This document shows positions 23,995 to 34,000 of a stretch of 64,000 bases of DNA, piece by piece. Each line of letters opens with the position of its first letter. Position 1 is the stretch's first letter. Source of the stretch: Nitrospira sp. CR1.1 (GTDB lineage Bacteria; Nitrospirota; Nitrospiria; Nitrospirales; Nitrospiraceae); assembly GCA_014055465.1 (NCBI GenBank), contig WIAF01000001.1:855510-919509 (forward strand), in the 5' to 3' direction. The position numbers and the translations under genes were made by a program. The notes under the pieces are model-generated. The model did no database searches. It had not been told where the DNA came from and saw only the letters and a list, made by a program, of their open reading frames with translations.

Positions 23995-24022
23995 AAGCGC
24001 TCTCCCACTGAGCTAATCGCCC
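23948..24022 (-). tRNA. tRNA-Val(CAC)
   Basis: On the minus strand GGGCGAT (from 24022) pairs with ATCGCCC, followed by A and encoded CCA (ending 23948). The anticodon arm CTTCC-TTCACAC-GGAAG carries anticodon CAC. D-arm TAGCTCAGTGGGAGAGC and T-arm GGTTCGATACC are standard. Its 3' half is the integration target of the island. Confidence 0.96.
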
Positions 24023-24033
24023 GCACCGGTCGC

Positions 24034-24063
24034 AGTCTAGCATGGTCGGGCAAAAGGGAGCAA
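24034..24063 (-). promoter_or_regulatory. Promoter candidate for tRNA-Val
   Basis: On the minus strand TTGCTC (24063-24058), an 18-nt spacer and TAGACT (24039-24034), 12 nt before the tRNA 5' end. Confidence 0.4.
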
Positions 24064-24219
24064 CAAAGTGGCTCAGCGTATCCAGAACGTTGTGCGGTCG
24101 GCCGCATGGTGAAAAGCCGGTGGCCCCTGCGATCCTGAAACACCCTCCCGTTTCTTGACATCGAGAAAAGGCGATTCTTACAATGGGCCTCCTTCCATTT
24201 TTTCACAGGTTTCCCATTC

Positions 24220-25536
24220 ATGCGTGAAGACATCGTCATCATCGGGGGTGGTTTGGCCGGCTCAGAAGCGGCGTGGCAGGCGGCACATCGCGGAGCCAGG
24301 GTGACGCTGTATGAGATGCGCCCGAAGGAAACGACGAAGGCGCACAAAACCGGTGATCTGGCGGAACTCGTCTGTTCAAACTCATTAGGGTCGATGGACC
24401 CGCTGAATGCGCCCGGCATTCTCAAAGGCGAGATGCGGCGCCTGAACTCACTGGTGATTCGCGCGGCGGAGGAGGCGCGCGTGCCGGCCGGTTCGGCGCT
24501 GGCGGTGGATCGCGAGGTCTTCGCGCGTGCCATCACGCAGGCGCTGGAAGGACACCCCAATATTCGCATCATTCGCGAAGAAGTCACGGAGATCCCGTCG
24601 GATGGCGTCACGATCATCGCCACCGGCCCGCTAACTTCAGACAAATTGTCGAAGGCGATCAGCGAACTGACGCACGAACGACACCTCTATTTTTTCGATG
24701 CCATCTCACCCATCATCGACGCCGACTCCATCAACATGGACATTGTGTATCGGGCCTCACGGTATGGGAAAGGCGGGGCGGACTACCTGAACTGCCCCAT
24801 GGATGAAGCGGCGTATAATGCGTTGTACGACGCCATGATGGCGGCAGAAAAAGTTCAGCCGAAAGAGTTTGAAAAAGTAGCGTATTTTGAAAGCTGTATT
24901 CCCATCGAGGTCATGGCTGAGCGAGGACGGCAGACCATGCAGTTCGGCCCGCTGAAACCAGTCGGGCTGGAGCACCCTAAGACAGGCGTGCGCCCTTATG
25001 CTGTGGTGCAGCTTCGTACTGAGAATGTCCATGGGACGTGCTACAACATGGTCGGGTTTCAGACGAAGCTCACGTATCCGGAACAAAAGCGAGTATTCCG
25101 GCTGATTCCCGGACTGGAGCAGGCTGAGTTTTTGCGGTTCGGCAGCCTGCATCGCAACACCTTCATCAACTCACCGCAACTGTTGCGCGAGACGCTCCAG
25201 CTTAAAACCCGTGGCACCGTTTTTTTTGCAGGCCAATTGGTGGGTGTCGAAGGATACACCGAGTCGGCGGCGATGGGAGGGATCGCCGGCATCAATGCGG
25301 CGCGAGGCCTGGCTGGTCAACCGCTCGTCACACCGCCACCCGCCAGCGCCCACGGCTGCCTGATGGCGCACATCACCCAAAGCGATCCCGCACATTTTCA
25401 ACCGATGAACACCAATTTCGGCCTGTTCCCGCCAGTCACCGTCAAGACGCGCGATAAGGAACAAAAGCGGCGTCTGATCCAGCAACGGGCGGTTGAGGAT
25501 TTTGACGCATGGATCGCGCAATCCGGGCTTTCCTAG
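24220..25536 (+). CDS. trmFO: Folate-dependent tRNA (uracil-54) methyltransferase
   Basis: A 438-residue FAD protein of normal length. It has the N-terminal dinucleotide fold [20 protein letters not shown], the family signature [40 protein letters not shown], and the C-terminal FAD motif [20 protein letters not shown]. TrmFO uses methylene-tetrahydrofolate to make ribothymidine at tRNA position 54. Its end overlaps xerC by 28 nt, so both belong to one operon with hslV and hslU, an order common in bacteria. Confidence 0.97.
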   Translation: MREDIVIIGGGLAGSEAAWQAAHRGARVTLYEMRPKETTKAHKTGDLAELVCSNSLGSMDPLNAPGILKGEMRRLNSLVIRAAEEARVPAGSALAVDREVFARAITQALEGHPNIRIIREEVTEIPSDGVTIIATGPLTSDKLSKAISELTHERHLYFFDAISPIIDADSINMDIVYRASRYGKGGADYLNCPMDEAAYNALYDAMMAAEKVQPKEFEKVAYFESCIPIEVMAERGRQTMQFGPLKPVGLEHPKTGVRPYAVVQLRTENVHGTCYNMVGFQTKLTYPEQKRVFRLIPGLEQAEFLRFGSLHRNTFINSPQLLRETLQLKTRGTVFFAGQLVGVEGYTESAAMGGIAGINAARGLAGQPLVTPPPASAHGCLMAHITQSDPAHFQPMNTNFGLFPPVTVKTRDKEQKRRLIQQRAVEDFDAWIAQSGLS

Positions 25537-26471
25537 AGGTGTTGGCTGTTCAGGACGGCGCCTCACCGCAAACCATCCGCGCGTATACGTCCGACCTGGC
25601 CCAGTTTCGCACCTTTGCCCTGGCCTCGCTGAAGCCACGCGGCCCGCTGACCGTTGAATCGATAGACACTGGCCTGATTCGCGGATTTCTCGCTTCGCGT
25701 GATCGCCGAGGAGAGAAAAAAACATCCCTGGCCAGAAAACTTGCTTGCCTGCGCAGTTTTTTTCGATACCTGGTTCGAGTCGGCCTCGTGCAGACGAATC
25801 CCGCAGAAGATGTGCGCGCGCCGAAGCTTCCCAAACATCTTCCTCAAGTGCTCACGAAGGATGATGCGGGGGCCTTGATGGAATTTCCCCAGCAAGAAGC
25901 GCCAGATGGATTGCGTGATCGCGCCATTCTCGAAACCTTGTATTCAACCGGCGCGCGGGTCAGTGAATTGGTCGGCATGAATGGTGAGGATATCAGTCGC
26001 AGTGAAGGTGTCGTGCGTGTTCGCGGCAAGGGACAAAAAGAACGAGTCATTCCCTTGAGCCCCCTCGCCCTTGAGGCCATCGATGCCTACCATGCCCAAG
26101 CTCCCGTCGCGACAGCCTTGACATCCTCCGCGCGGCCCTGGCAGGAGTCTGGAGCCGTCTTTCGCAATCGTCGGGGGGGCCGGTTGACGACGAGGTCGGT
26201 GGCCCGCATTGTGGCCAAATATTCAGGGCAACTGAGCGGCGGCGCGATCCACCCCCACACCCTGCGCCATTCTTTTGCCACGCATCTGTTGGATGAGGGC
26301 GCCGACTTGCGCGCCATTCAAGAGATGCTGGGGCACGTCTCGCTGAGTACGACGCAAAAATACACCCATCTTGCGACAGACCAGCTACTCGCGTTATACG
26401 ATCGCACGCACCCCCGTGCCGTCACTGTGACGGAAACGGTGGAGGGAGACAAGCAGAAGGGCTCGCGATGA
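25509..26471 (+). CDS. xerC: Site-specific tyrosine recombinase XerC
   Basis: A 320-residue recombinase with both domains: the N-terminal arm ([20 protein letters not shown]) and the catalytic domain with Arg in [12 protein letters not shown], Lys in [37 protein letters not shown] and Tyr in KYTHL. XerC with XerD resolves chromosome dimers at dif. It overlaps trmFO at the start and hslV at the end (ATGA). A ~10-residue Ala/Ser-rich insertion ([16 protein letters not shown]) lies before the HxxR block. Genomic context points to XerC rather than a mobile integrase. Confidence 0.93.
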   Translation: MDRAIRAFLEVLAVQDGASPQTIRAYTSDLAQFRTFALASLKPRGPLTVESIDTGLIRGFLASRDRRGEKKTSLARKLACLRSFFRYLVRVGLVQTNPAEDVRAPKLPKHLPQVLTKDDAGALMEFPQQEAPDGLRDRAILETLYSTGARVSELVGMNGEDISRSEGVVRVRGKGQKERVIPLSPLALEAIDAYHAQAPVATALTSSARPWQESGAVFRNRRGGRLTTRSVARIVAKYSGQLSGGAIHPHTLRHSFATHLLDEGADLRAIQEMLGHVSLSTTQKYTHLATDQLLALYDRTHPRAVTVTETVEGDKQKGSR

Positions 26472-27004
26472 AAATTCGATCGACTACGGTGCTGTGTGTC
26501 AGACGAGGAAATCAGGTCACGATGGGCTGCGACGGACAAGTCACCGTCGGCACCACCGTCATGAAGCATAACGCCAGGAAAATGCGACGCATGCACAACG
26601 ATACCGTCTTGTCCGGATTTGCCGGCGCCACGGCCGATGCCTTTACACTGTTTGAGAAATTCGAGGCAAAATTGGCCGAGTTTCGCGGCAACCTGACGCG
26701 TGCCGCCGTGGAATTAGCAAAAGATTGGCGGACGGATCGGGTGTTGCGGCGTCTGGAAGCATTGCTGGCGGTAGCCGATCTCGACCACTCTTTTATTATT
26801 TCCGGCACGGGAGATGTGGTGGAGCCTGAGGACGGCATTTTGGCGATTGGTTCAGGCGGACCCTATGCCTTGGCGTCTGCTCGTGCCCTGCTGGCGCATT
26901 CAGAACTGGCCGCCGAACACATCGTTCGGGAATCACTGATGATCGCCGGCGGGATCGACATTTATACCAACCAACAGATTGTGATCGAATCGCTCACGCG
27001 TTAG
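26468..27004 (+). CDS. hslV: ATP-dependent protease HslUV, peptidase subunit
   Basis: A 178-residue N-terminal-threonine protease. The text [20 protein letters not shown] shows the TT pair expected at the mature N-terminus, preceded by a 4-5 residue propeptide. [19 protein letters not shown] and [19 protein letters not shown] are family signatures. Twelve subunits form the double-ring core for HslU. Start overlaps the xerC stop, and hslU follows 12 nt later. Confidence 0.97.
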   Translation: MKIRSTTVLCVRRGNQVTMGCDGQVTVGTTVMKHNARKMRRMHNDTVLSGFAGATADAFTLFEKFEAKLAEFRGNLTRAAVELAKDWRTDRVLRRLEALLAVADLDHSFIISGTGDVVEPEDGILAIGSGGPYALASARALLAHSELAAEHIVRESLMIAGGIDIYTNQQIVIESLTR

Positions 27005-27016
27005 GATCAGCCTGCC

Positions 27017-28420
27017 ATGACGACTGAATCGACTTCTCGCACCCTCAATGTGAATAGTCTCACGCCCCGGCAGATCGTCGAGGCGCTGGATCGCTATGTG
27101 ATCGGCCAGCAGGATGCCAAGCGCATGGTCGCGATTGCCTTGCGTAACCGGTGGCGACGCCAGCAACTGGCTCCGGAGTTGCGTGATGAAGTGATGCCGA
27201 AGAACATCATCATGATCGGCCCCACCGGTGTCGGCAAAACTGAGATCGCCAGGCGTTTGGCCAAACTTGCCGAAGCGCCGTTCATCAAGGTGGAGGCCTC
27301 GAAGTTTACCGAGGTCGGGTACGTCGGCCGGGACGTCGAATCCATCATCCGTGATCTCACCGAACAAGCGATCAGTTTGGTGAAAACCAAACATTTGGAG
27401 GATGTGCAAGGGAAGGCTTCACGGCTCGGCGAAGAACGGCTGCTCGATTTGCTGCTGCCCGGCGCGCCATCCCGTTCGGCCCCGCCCGGATTCGACCATG
27501 CCGCCTCGCGCGCGGAAGCTGCAGAGCCGACTGAATCGGCGGACGCCACGCGCTCGAAGTTGCGATTGCAATTGCGCGAGGGCAAGCTGGATCAACGATC
27601 TGTGGAAGTCGAGGTGAAGGAACGGGCTTTACCGCTCGGAGTCATTTCGAATGCGGGCGGGATGGAAGATCTCGAAGGGAATCTCCGCGACATGTTGGGC
27701 GGCATGTTCCAGGGGAAGAAAAAGAAGCGGGTGATGAAGGTTCCCGATGCCCTGAAGCATCTTACTCAGGAGGAAGCCCAGAAACTGATCGATATGGATG
27801 AGGTGGTGCGGGAGGCCATCACAAAAGTCGAACAGACCGGCATCGTCTTTTTGGACGAGATCGACAAGATTGCCGGTCGTGAGCGTGCGATGGGCCCGGA
27901 TGTGTCCCGTGAAGGGGTGCAACGCGATCTCTTGCCGATTGTGGAAGGCTCGACGGTCAGCACAAAACACGGCGCCGTCCAGACTGACCATATCCTCTTT
28001 ATCGCCGCGGGAGCCTTTCACGTGGCCAAACCGTCGGATTTGATTCCTGAGCTTCAAGGGCGGTTTCCAATACGCGTGGAACTAGCGCCGCTCACCAAAG
28101 ATGACTTTGTGCGTATCCTGACGGAGCCGCGGGGAGCGTTAGTGCGCCAGTATCACGCGTTGATGGCGACGGAAGGGCTCACCGTCGAGTTTACCGAAGA
28201 CGGCTTGGCGGAGATTGCGGCGACGGCGGTGCAAGTCAACGAGCGCACGGAAAACATCGGCGCCCGGCGTCTCTTTACGATCATGGAGCGGCTGCTCGAA
28301 CAGGTGTCGTTCGAAGGGGCGGACTCGCAAGAGAAGACCGTGGTCGTGAATGCTGCGTATGTACGGGAACGGTTGCTCAATATCGTGAAGGATCAGGACC
28401 TGAGCCGCTATATTTTGTAA
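27017..28420 (+). CDS. hslU: ATP-dependent protease HslUV, ATPase subunit
   Basis: A 467-residue AAA+ unfoldase. N-terminal [20 protein letters not shown] is diagnostic. Walker [10 protein letters not shown], the pore motif [10 protein letters not shown] and Walker [11 protein letters not shown] are intact, and the sensor/arginine region sits in the conserved C-terminal part ([20 protein letters not shown]). The I-domain insertion is present between Walker A and B. It ends DLSRYIL as in other HslU proteins, whose tail contacts HslV. Confidence 0.97.
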   Translation: MTTESTSRTLNVNSLTPRQIVEALDRYVIGQQDAKRMVAIALRNRWRRQQLAPELRDEVMPKNIIMIGPTGVGKTEIARRLAKLAEAPFIKVEASKFTEVGYVGRDVESIIRDLTEQAISLVKTKHLEDVQGKASRLGEERLLDLLLPGAPSRSAPPGFDHAASRAEAAEPTESADATRSKLRLQLREGKLDQRSVEVEVKERALPLGVISNAGGMEDLEGNLRDMLGGMFQGKKKKRVMKVPDALKHLTQEEAQKLIDMDEVVREAITKVEQTGIVFLDEIDKIAGRERAMGPDVSREGVQRDLLPIVEGSTVSTKHGAVQTDHILFIAAGAFHVAKPSDLIPELQGRFPIRVELAPLTKDDFVRILTEPRGALVRQYHALMATEGLTVEFTEDGLAEIAATAVQVNERTENIGARRLFTIMERLLEQVSFEGADSQEKTVVVNAAYVRERLLNIVKDQDLSRYIL

Positions 28421-28449
28421 GTGTGACCAGCGACAGCGAGGAGTGACGG

Positions 28450-29346
28450 ATGAATAAACTGATTAAGAAAGCCGACGTGCTGATCGAGGCGCTGCCCTAC
28501 ATCCGGACATTTAAGGGCAAGACTGTCGTCATCAAGTACGGAGGGCATGCGATGACGGACGCCTCGCTCAAAGCGCGGTTCGCGCAGAATGTCGTGTTGC
28601 TGAAGTACGTCGGCTTGAATCCGGTCGTGGTGCATGGCGGCGGTCCGCAAATCGATCAGATGCTGGATCGATTGGGCATGGAAGCAAAGTTCAAGCACGG
28701 CGTGCGTGTGACTGATGCCGCGACGATGGAAATTGTAGAGATGGTCCTTGCGGGACGGATCAACATGGAAATCGTCGATCTGCTTAACCGGCACGGCGGC
28801 CAGGCGGTCGGGCTCAGCGGCAAAGACGGCGGGTTGATGTTGACCAAGCCGTTGACGGCCAAGGCCTGGGCGGAAAGCATCGAAAAGGATATCGATATCG
28901 AAGACCGGGACGCGGATTTCGGGTTTGTCGGAGACGTGAAGTCGATCGATCCCACATTGCTGCTGAAGCTCCAGGAAGATCACTACATTCCGGTGATAGC
29001 GCCCATCGGGACGGATCGGGAGGGGAACACGTACAACATCAATGCCGACCTGGTCGCCGGGGCGATCGCGGCGGCGTTGAAGGCGGAAAAGCTGGTGATG
29101 TTGACCGATGTGAAGGGGATCCGGGATGCCAATGGCCGCCATCTCTCGACGGTCTCGCGCAAGGATGTCCAGCGCATGGTCAAGCGCGGCACGATCAGCG
29201 AAGGCATGTTGCCGAAGGTGCATGCCTGCCTGGATGCACTGGCCGGCGGCGTCGGAAAAGCGCATATCGTGGACGGCCGCGTGCCCCATGCCATTCTGCT
29301 GGAGATTTTTACTCACAAGGGTATCGGAACCGAGATCGTCTCGTAG
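28450..29346 (+). CDS. argB: Acetylglutamate kinase
   Basis: A 298-residue amino-acid kinase. Motifs: FKGKTVVIKYGGHAMTD, VVVHGGGPQIDQMLDRLGME, NADLVAGAIAAALKAEKLVM, LTDVKGI, and the C-terminal KVHACLDALAGGVGKAHIVD. It phosphorylates N-acetylglutamate in arginine synthesis. The N-terminal helix before the kinase core (NKLIKKADVLIEALPYIRTF) is typical of arginine-inhibited forms. It follows hslU by 29 nt and may share its transcript; no other arg gene is in the window. Confidence 0.96.
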   Translation: MNKLIKKADVLIEALPYIRTFKGKTVVIKYGGHAMTDASLKARFAQNVVLLKYVGLNPVVVHGGGPQIDQMLDRLGMEAKFKHGVRVTDAATMEIVEMVLAGRINMEIVDLLNRHGGQAVGLSGKDGGLMLTKPLTAKAWAESIEKDIDIEDRDADFGFVGDVKSIDPTLLLKLQEDHYIPVIAPIGTDREGNTYNINADLVAGAIAAALKAEKLVMLTDVKGIRDANGRHLSTVSRKDVQRMVKRGTISEGMLPKVHACLDALAGGVGKAHIVDGRVPHAILLEIFTHKGIGTEIVS

Positions 29347-29524
29347 TCAGCAACCCAACCACGCGTGTGCATCTCAATCAATAATGGGCGGCGCGCATGA
29401 CCCGTTGGTTTCCCGCTTATCGGACACCGGTGGGGAGGGGCTGCGTCGGCGCTGAGATGAATCGTTCACCTGCCGGTCGGGTGCCGCTAGCCGATCTTCA
29501 ACATTTCAGGAGGGAGCCACAATC

Positions 29525-29569
29525 ATGGAACCTGACCAGTATGGAGAAGGATGGCGCGTAAGATTGTGA
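29525..29569 (+). CDS. Possible 14-codon leader peptide overlapping the next gene
   Basis: An excellent ribosome site (AGGAGGGAG from 29508) stands 8-10 nt before an ATG at 29525, which opens only a 14-codon frame (MEPDQYGEGWRVRL) ending at 29569. The following gene starts at 29551 inside it in another frame. This could couple translation of the downstream gene, or reflect a frameshift near its 5' end. It is too short to judge as a protein. Confidence 0.35.
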   Translation: MEPDQYGEGWRVRL

Positions 29570-30249
29570 TGATAGGGGCTGCTACCAGGCGTGCGATCAA
29601 GGAGATATTTGCGCGTCTCGACTATGCGCGGCTGGGCCCGATTTATTGCGACGAAGGCGGCGATGAATTTTGGGCCGCGAAGCGAGGGCCTTGTCAGCGT
29701 CTCGGGACGAAGGTAGCCACTGCGTTGAAGCCCCGGCTCAAGCCGGGCGGCGCCAGTTTGTACGTGGGAGCCGGCGTCGCGGAGATTCCGCCGCTGGTGA
29801 TGGAAACCCTTGATTTGAACCGGCGTGTGATCGCCTGCAACCTGCGACGGCAAGAAGTGCAGATCTTGAATCGTGCTTGCGGCGCACTTCCGATCCGGTT
29901 TCAGCATCAAGACGCGGGTTCCGTGAAACAGCGGGTGGATCACCTCTGGCTTGTCAGTGTGCTGAATGATCCTGAACGGTTTCCGGAATTATCAGTGCTG
30001 TCCTATGGGCGGGCAAATCCCGTGACGTTCAATGCCAAAACATTTGTCACGCAACAACGCACGGTGGCCCGATTGATCGATCATTGCCTGGGCAGACTGA
30101 CTGTGCCGGGCCTGGTGACCACGACGGTTGAGGAGGCGGTATGGGTTGCCGAGTGGTGCCACCGGTGCGGCATTCCTTACCGGATTGATCCCCGCACGTA
30201 CGCCTCACCTACTGTCGGTGATCCCATCTGTCTGATGCGGATCGGATGA
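29551..30249 (+). CDS. Unknown protein with methyltransferase-like Rossmann motif
   Basis: A 232-residue protein I do not recognise by name. KPGGASLYVGAGVAEIPPLV followed by NRRVIACNLRRQEVQILNRA resembles motifs I and II of class I SAM-dependent methyltransferases. The C-terminal half has VDHLWLVSVLNDPERFPEL and a Cys pair (WCHRCGIPYRIDP). No signal peptide. It lies between argB and a convergent carbonic anhydrase gene. The methyltransferase reading is by motif only. Confidence 0.7.
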   Translation: MARKIVMIGAATRRAIKEIFARLDYARLGPIYCDEGGDEFWAAKRGPCQRLGTKVATALKPRLKPGGASLYVGAGVAEIPPLVMETLDLNRRVIACNLRRQEVQILNRACGALPIRFQHQDAGSVKQRVDHLWLVSVLNDPERFPELSVLSYGRANPVTFNAKTFVTQQRTVARLIDHCLGRLTVPGLVTTTVEEAVWVAEWCHRCGIPYRIDPRTYASPTVGDPICLMRIG

Positions 30250-30279
30250 GTGCCTTGTCGGGGAGTATTGTCGTGACGG

Positions 30280-30819
30280 TTAGACCCAAAACCCCGGGCG
30301 AGGTTTATCGGGTCCGGTGAGGTACTGACGGGAATATCGAATATAGTTCTGCGCAGATTCCCGTATCCATGCGAGCTCCTGCTCGGTCACCGGACGTTTG
30401 ACCTTAGCCGGTGATCCCAGGATGAGGCTCTTGGGTGGAACGATGGTGCCTTCTGTCACGAGCGCTCCAGCGCCGACGACCGAGTCTTCCCCGATGACCG
30501 CACCGTCCATGATGATGGCGCCCATTCCGACCAGCACCCGGTCTTGAATGGTGCAGCCATGCAGCACCACATGGTGTCCGATGGTGACGTCGTCGCCGAT
30601 GACGAGGGGGTGTGTGTCATGCGTGACATGCAGCATGCAGAGATCCTGCACGTTGGTCCGGCTTCCGATGCGAATGTAATTCACATCCCCTCGGATAACG
30701 GCATGGAACCAGGCGCTGCAGTCTTCGCCCATCACGACGTCGCCGATGACAACCGCCGTTTCTTCGATGAAGCAAGATCGCGGAATGGTGGGCTTGATGC
30801 CTTGGAACGTCCGGATCAT
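30280..30819 (-). CDS. Gamma-class carbonic anhydrase-like hexapeptide protein
   Basis: A 179-residue left-handed beta-helix protein (YrdA/PaaY/gamma-CA family). Hexapeptide repeats run from AVVIGDVVMGEDCSAWFHAV to AVIGEDSVVGAGALVTEGTI. Metal-ligand histidines appear in LHVTHDTHPLVIGDD and GHHVVLHGC, and the RGDVNYIRIGSRTNVQD signature is present. Family members bind zinc or iron and some hydrate CO2. It is divergent from rimO and convergent with the preceding gene. Confidence 0.9.
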   Translation of the reverse strand: MIRTFQGIKPTIPRSCFIEETAVVIGDVVMGEDCSAWFHAVIRGDVNYIRIGSRTNVQDLCMLHVTHDTHPLVIGDDVTIGHHVVLHGCTIQDRVLVGMGAIIMDGAVIGEDSVVGAGALVTEGTIVPPKSLILGSPAKVKRPVTEQELAWIRESAQNYIRYSRQYLTGPDKPRPGFWV

Positions 30820-30903
30820 GCGCTCAATCTAGGATAGCGGCAGGACGAATAGCAAGAGACCTGGTTTGACAGACTTTTCCGCCGTCTCGTAGACTGCCTC
30901 GTT

Positions 30904-32358
30904 ATGGCTTCATCATTGATTACGCCTTCACGGGCGAAAGGTAAGAAACCCACCATCGGCTTCGTGAACCTGGGTTGTTCAAAAAACCAGGTGGATTCCG
31001 AAGTCATGCTCGGAACGCTGGTGGCCGGCGGGTTCCAACTGACCGGCGATGCGCGCGCCGCCGAAGTGGTCATCATCAATACCTGCGGCTTTATTGAAGA
31101 GGCCAAGCAGGAATCGATCAATAGCATTATAGAACATGGCCGTCTCAAGAAGTCCGGTTCCTGTCGCGTCCTAATTGCAGCCGGCTGTCTGGCGCAGCGT
31201 TATCAGGGCGAGCTGCTGAATGAACTGCCTGAGTTGGACGGTGTGGTCGGCACCGGTGAATTCGGCCGCATCGCAGAAATCTGCCGCAGCCTCTTGGCTC
31301 CGAAGGCGCGCCAGCAACGTCTCTGGCTCGGGCAGCCACCCTACCTCTATGATGCCGACACGCCGCGCGTCCGTTTGGGCACGCCACACAGCGCCTACTT
31401 AAAAATTGCTGAAGGCTGTAACCGCAACTGTGCCTTCTGTGCAATTCCGATCATGCGCGGCAAGCAACGCAGCCGTCCGATCGAATCGATCGTGGCTGAG
31501 GCGAGACGGCTGGCCAAAGAAGGGGTCAAGGAGCTCAACCTCATTTCCCAGGACACCATCAATTACGGGGTGGATCTTGGCCTCAAGCAAGGACTCACGG
31601 CTCTGCTGCGCGAGTTGGTCACCGTGAACGATCTGCGTTGGATCCGGCCCTTCTACTTGTACCCGCAGCAGGTCACGGATGAGTTGTTGGATTTGTATGC
31701 TGGTGAGGCGCGCATCACCAAGTATCTCGACATGCCGCTCCAACACATCAGCGACGGGATGCTGAAGCGCATGCACCGATTGGGTGATCGCAAGCATCTG
31801 ACGGAACTGGTGGAGAGGATTCGCACCAAAATTCCTGGCGTGTTCTTTCGAACGGCCTTTATCGTCGGGTTTCCCGGTGAGACCGATGCGCACTTTGAAG
31901 AATTGAAGCAGTTCATGCTCGATATGGAATTCGATCGCGTGGCGGTCTTCCTCTATTCCGATGAGGAAGGCACGTCGGCCGTGAACCTCGATCGCAAAGT
32001 CGACCAGGCGGTGATGGAAGAACGCCGCAATGAGCTCCTGGCTTTACAGGAATCGATTTCAGAGTCCAAAAACCGCGAGTACCTCGACCGTACAATCGAA
32101 GTCCTGGTGGATGGGGTGTCTGAGGAGTCGGATCGGTTGCTGGAGGCGAGGCATCAGGGTTTGGCGCCTGAGATCGACGGAGTGGTGTATTGTGAACGCG
32201 GGGTTGCCAAGCCGGGCGACTTCATTTCGGTTACAGTGACAGATGTCGCCGGGTATGATTTGATTGCCCAGCCTGTCGGCCACGCCGACAGGTCACACAC
32301 GTCTCCCTCTTCTCCCGCGTTGCTCATGCCCAAAAAAATCGGAGCGGGGTACCGGTAA
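30904..32358 (+). CDS. rimO: Ribosomal protein S12 methylthiotransferase
   Basis: A 484-residue radical-SAM enzyme. The UPF0004 domain has VNLGCSKNQVDSE, INTCGFIEEAKQES and AAGCLAQRY (three cluster cysteines). The radical-SAM motif is EGCNRNCAFCAIPIMRGKQRS. LISQDTINYGVDLG and LDMPLQHISDGMLKRMHR are RimO-specific text, and a TRAM domain ends the protein. It methylthiolates Asp of ribosomal protein S12. It has ~15 extra residues before IGFVNLG; start ATG at 30904 is the only ATG in this stretch. Confidence 0.95.
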   Translation: MASSLITPSRAKGKKPTIGFVNLGCSKNQVDSEVMLGTLVAGGFQLTGDARAAEVVIINTCGFIEEAKQESINSIIEHGRLKKSGSCRVLIAAGCLAQRYQGELLNELPELDGVVGTGEFGRIAEICRSLLAPKARQQRLWLGQPPYLYDADTPRVRLGTPHSAYLKIAEGCNRNCAFCAIPIMRGKQRSRPIESIVAEARRLAKEGVKELNLISQDTINYGVDLGLKQGLTALLRELVTVNDLRWIRPFYLYPQQVTDELLDLYAGEARITKYLDMPLQHISDGMLKRMHRLGDRKHLTELVERIRTKIPGVFFRTAFIVGFPGETDAHFEELKQFMLDMEFDRVAVFLYSDEEGTSAVNLDRKVDQAVMEERRNELLALQESISESKNREYLDRTIEVLVDGVSEESDRLLEARHQGLAPEIDGVVYCERGVAKPGDFISVTVTDVAGYDLIAQPVGHADRSHTSPSSPALLMPKKIGAGYR

Positions 32359-32401
32359 GCCTGTGCTCACCGGCCCCCCCGCCCCGTCGCTCTGCCTGCA
32401 G

Positions 32402-33880
32402 TTAGATCTTCGCGCTCAGATACAGGGATGCGCCGCGTCGGTTGATCAAGACTAGAACGGTTTGCCCTTTCTTGAGACTCGATGCGGCCCGATCGAACTC
32501 CTTCATGGATGTCACCGGCTTCCGGTTGATTTCCCGAATCACGTCACCGGGCATCAATCCGGCCCGCTCCGCGTCACTTTCCGGGTCGACATTGGTGACC
32601 ACGACTCCCTGAATCTTTCCCTTGAGCCCCAGTTCCTGAGCCGTTTCCCGATCAAGTTCCTGCACCGCGAGACCCGCCAATGGCTGGTCCGGGGATTCGA
32701 TCTCCGCCTTGGCTACCTGCTGGGTATCCGGCAGTTCGGCCAGCGTGACGGATAGTTCTTGTTCATGGCCATCCCGCAACACTTTCACCGTGGCTTTGCT
32801 GCCGACTGCGGTTCGCGTGACCGCGCGTTGGAGTGTCACGGCATCCTCGATCGGCGCGCCCTGGAAGGAAAGGATCACATCGCCCTGTTTGATCCCGGCC
32901 TTGTCCGCCGGGCCCTCTTCCTTCACGTCGGTGACGACCGCGCCATTACTACTCTTCACGCCAAATGATTTGGCCAGGTCATGGTTCAGGTCCTGAATGC
33001 CGATGCCCAGGTATCCGCGAACAACCTTGCCGGTTTTGACCAGGCTTTCATAGATCGGCTTGCTCATGCCGGTCGAGACGGCAAAGCCAACGCCTTGGTA
33101 GCCGCCGGTTTGAGAAAAGATGGCCGTGTTGATGCCAATCAGTTCTCCCTTCGTATTCACGAGCGCCCCGCCGCTATTTCCAGGATTGATGGCGGCATCC
33201 GTCTGAATAAAATCTTCATACTGCGTGATCCCCATGTGTCCACGGCCCAGTGCGCTGACGATGCCCAGGGTGACCGTGGAATTGAGGCCGAAGGGATTTC
33301 CAACTGCCAGCACGTATTCACCGACCTGCAAGCGGCTGGAGTCGCCCCAAGGAACGGTCGGGAGCTGAGTGCCGTCGATCTTGATCACGGCAATATCGCT
33401 CTTCGGATCACTGCCGACGATCCGGCCTTTGAATTCCCGTTTATCGGGCAGCGTGACCGTCACCGTTTTCGCGCCTGCGATCACATGGTTGTTGGTCAGC
33501 ACATAGCCATCCTGAGTGACGATCACTCCGGATCCCTGTCCGCCGCCACGGTGTTCCCGTGGCTCCATTGGCGGTCCGAACCGGCGCGGGCCGAACGGTG
33601 ATCCGAAAAAGTCTTCCATTTTTCCGCGCGGGCGGGCATGGTCGGACACCTCCTCAGTCCCGCTGGTGGTGATGTTGACGACGGCCGGCGTGACGGTCTT
33701 GGCCACATCGGCGAATCCGGCAGCGGGCAGGGCACCGGCCGGCGTCATCGTGCGCTCCTCTGCAACCGGTGATGGGTTTGAGGCGTGGGACGATGAGAGC
33801 GGGGTATAGCTCCAGATCAGCCCGGCGCTTACTGCGGCAATACCTGCCAAAATACTGAGTGACGGTGTGGGTCGTTTCAT
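32402..33880 (-). CDS. Periplasmic serine protease of the DegP/HtrA family
   Basis: A 492-residue Do-like protease. Signal/anchor region (LSILAGIAAVSAGLIWS), trypsin-like domain with His in LTNNHVIAGAKTV, Asp in KSDIAVIKIDG and Ser in NPGNSGGALVNTKG, and two PDZ domains (from GYLGIGIQDLNHDLAKSFGV and from AGLAVQELDRETAQELGLKG). The proteins form cage-like oligomers handling misfolded envelope proteins. AGGAGGAG lies 6 nt before the ATG. The two-component system sits 120 bp upstream on the same strand and could control it. Confidence 0.95.
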   Translation of the reverse strand: MKRPTPSLSILAGIAAVSAGLIWSYTPLSSSHASNPSPVAEERTMTPAGALPAAGFADVAKTVTPAVVNITTSGTEEVSDHARPRGKMEDFFGSPFGPRRFGPPMEPREHRGGGQGSGVIVTQDGYVLTNNHVIAGAKTVTVTLPDKREFKGRIVGSDPKSDIAVIKIDGTQLPTVPWGDSSRLQVGEYVLAVGNPFGLNSTVTLGIVSALGRGHMGITQYEDFIQTDAAINPGNSGGALVNTKGELIGINTAIFSQTGGYQGVGFAVSTGMSKPIYESLVKTGKVVRGYLGIGIQDLNHDLAKSFGVKSSNGAVVTDVKEEGPADKAGIKQGDVILSFQGAPIEDAVTLQRAVTRTAVGSKATVKVLRDGHEQELSVTLAELPDTQQVAKAEIESPDQPLAGLAVQELDRETAQELGLKGKIQGVVVTNVDPESDAERAGLMPGDVIREINRKPVTSMKEFDRAASSLKKGQTVLVLINRRGASLYLSAKI

Positions 33881-34000
33881 AGGGGCTCCTCCTAGATGGC
33901 GGTGGTCTGTACGCGCGGGAGAAATGAATCCTACGTGCGACAGTCAATTGAAAGGTAACAGCCCCGGATGAGAAAACTATTAGCGAGGAATTAGAAGTCG

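Noticed and set aside
25509..26471. Reading xerC as a second mobile integrase
   Set aside because: It is embedded in the conserved trmFO-xerC-hslV-hslU order with overlapping ends and has no attachment repeat nearby.
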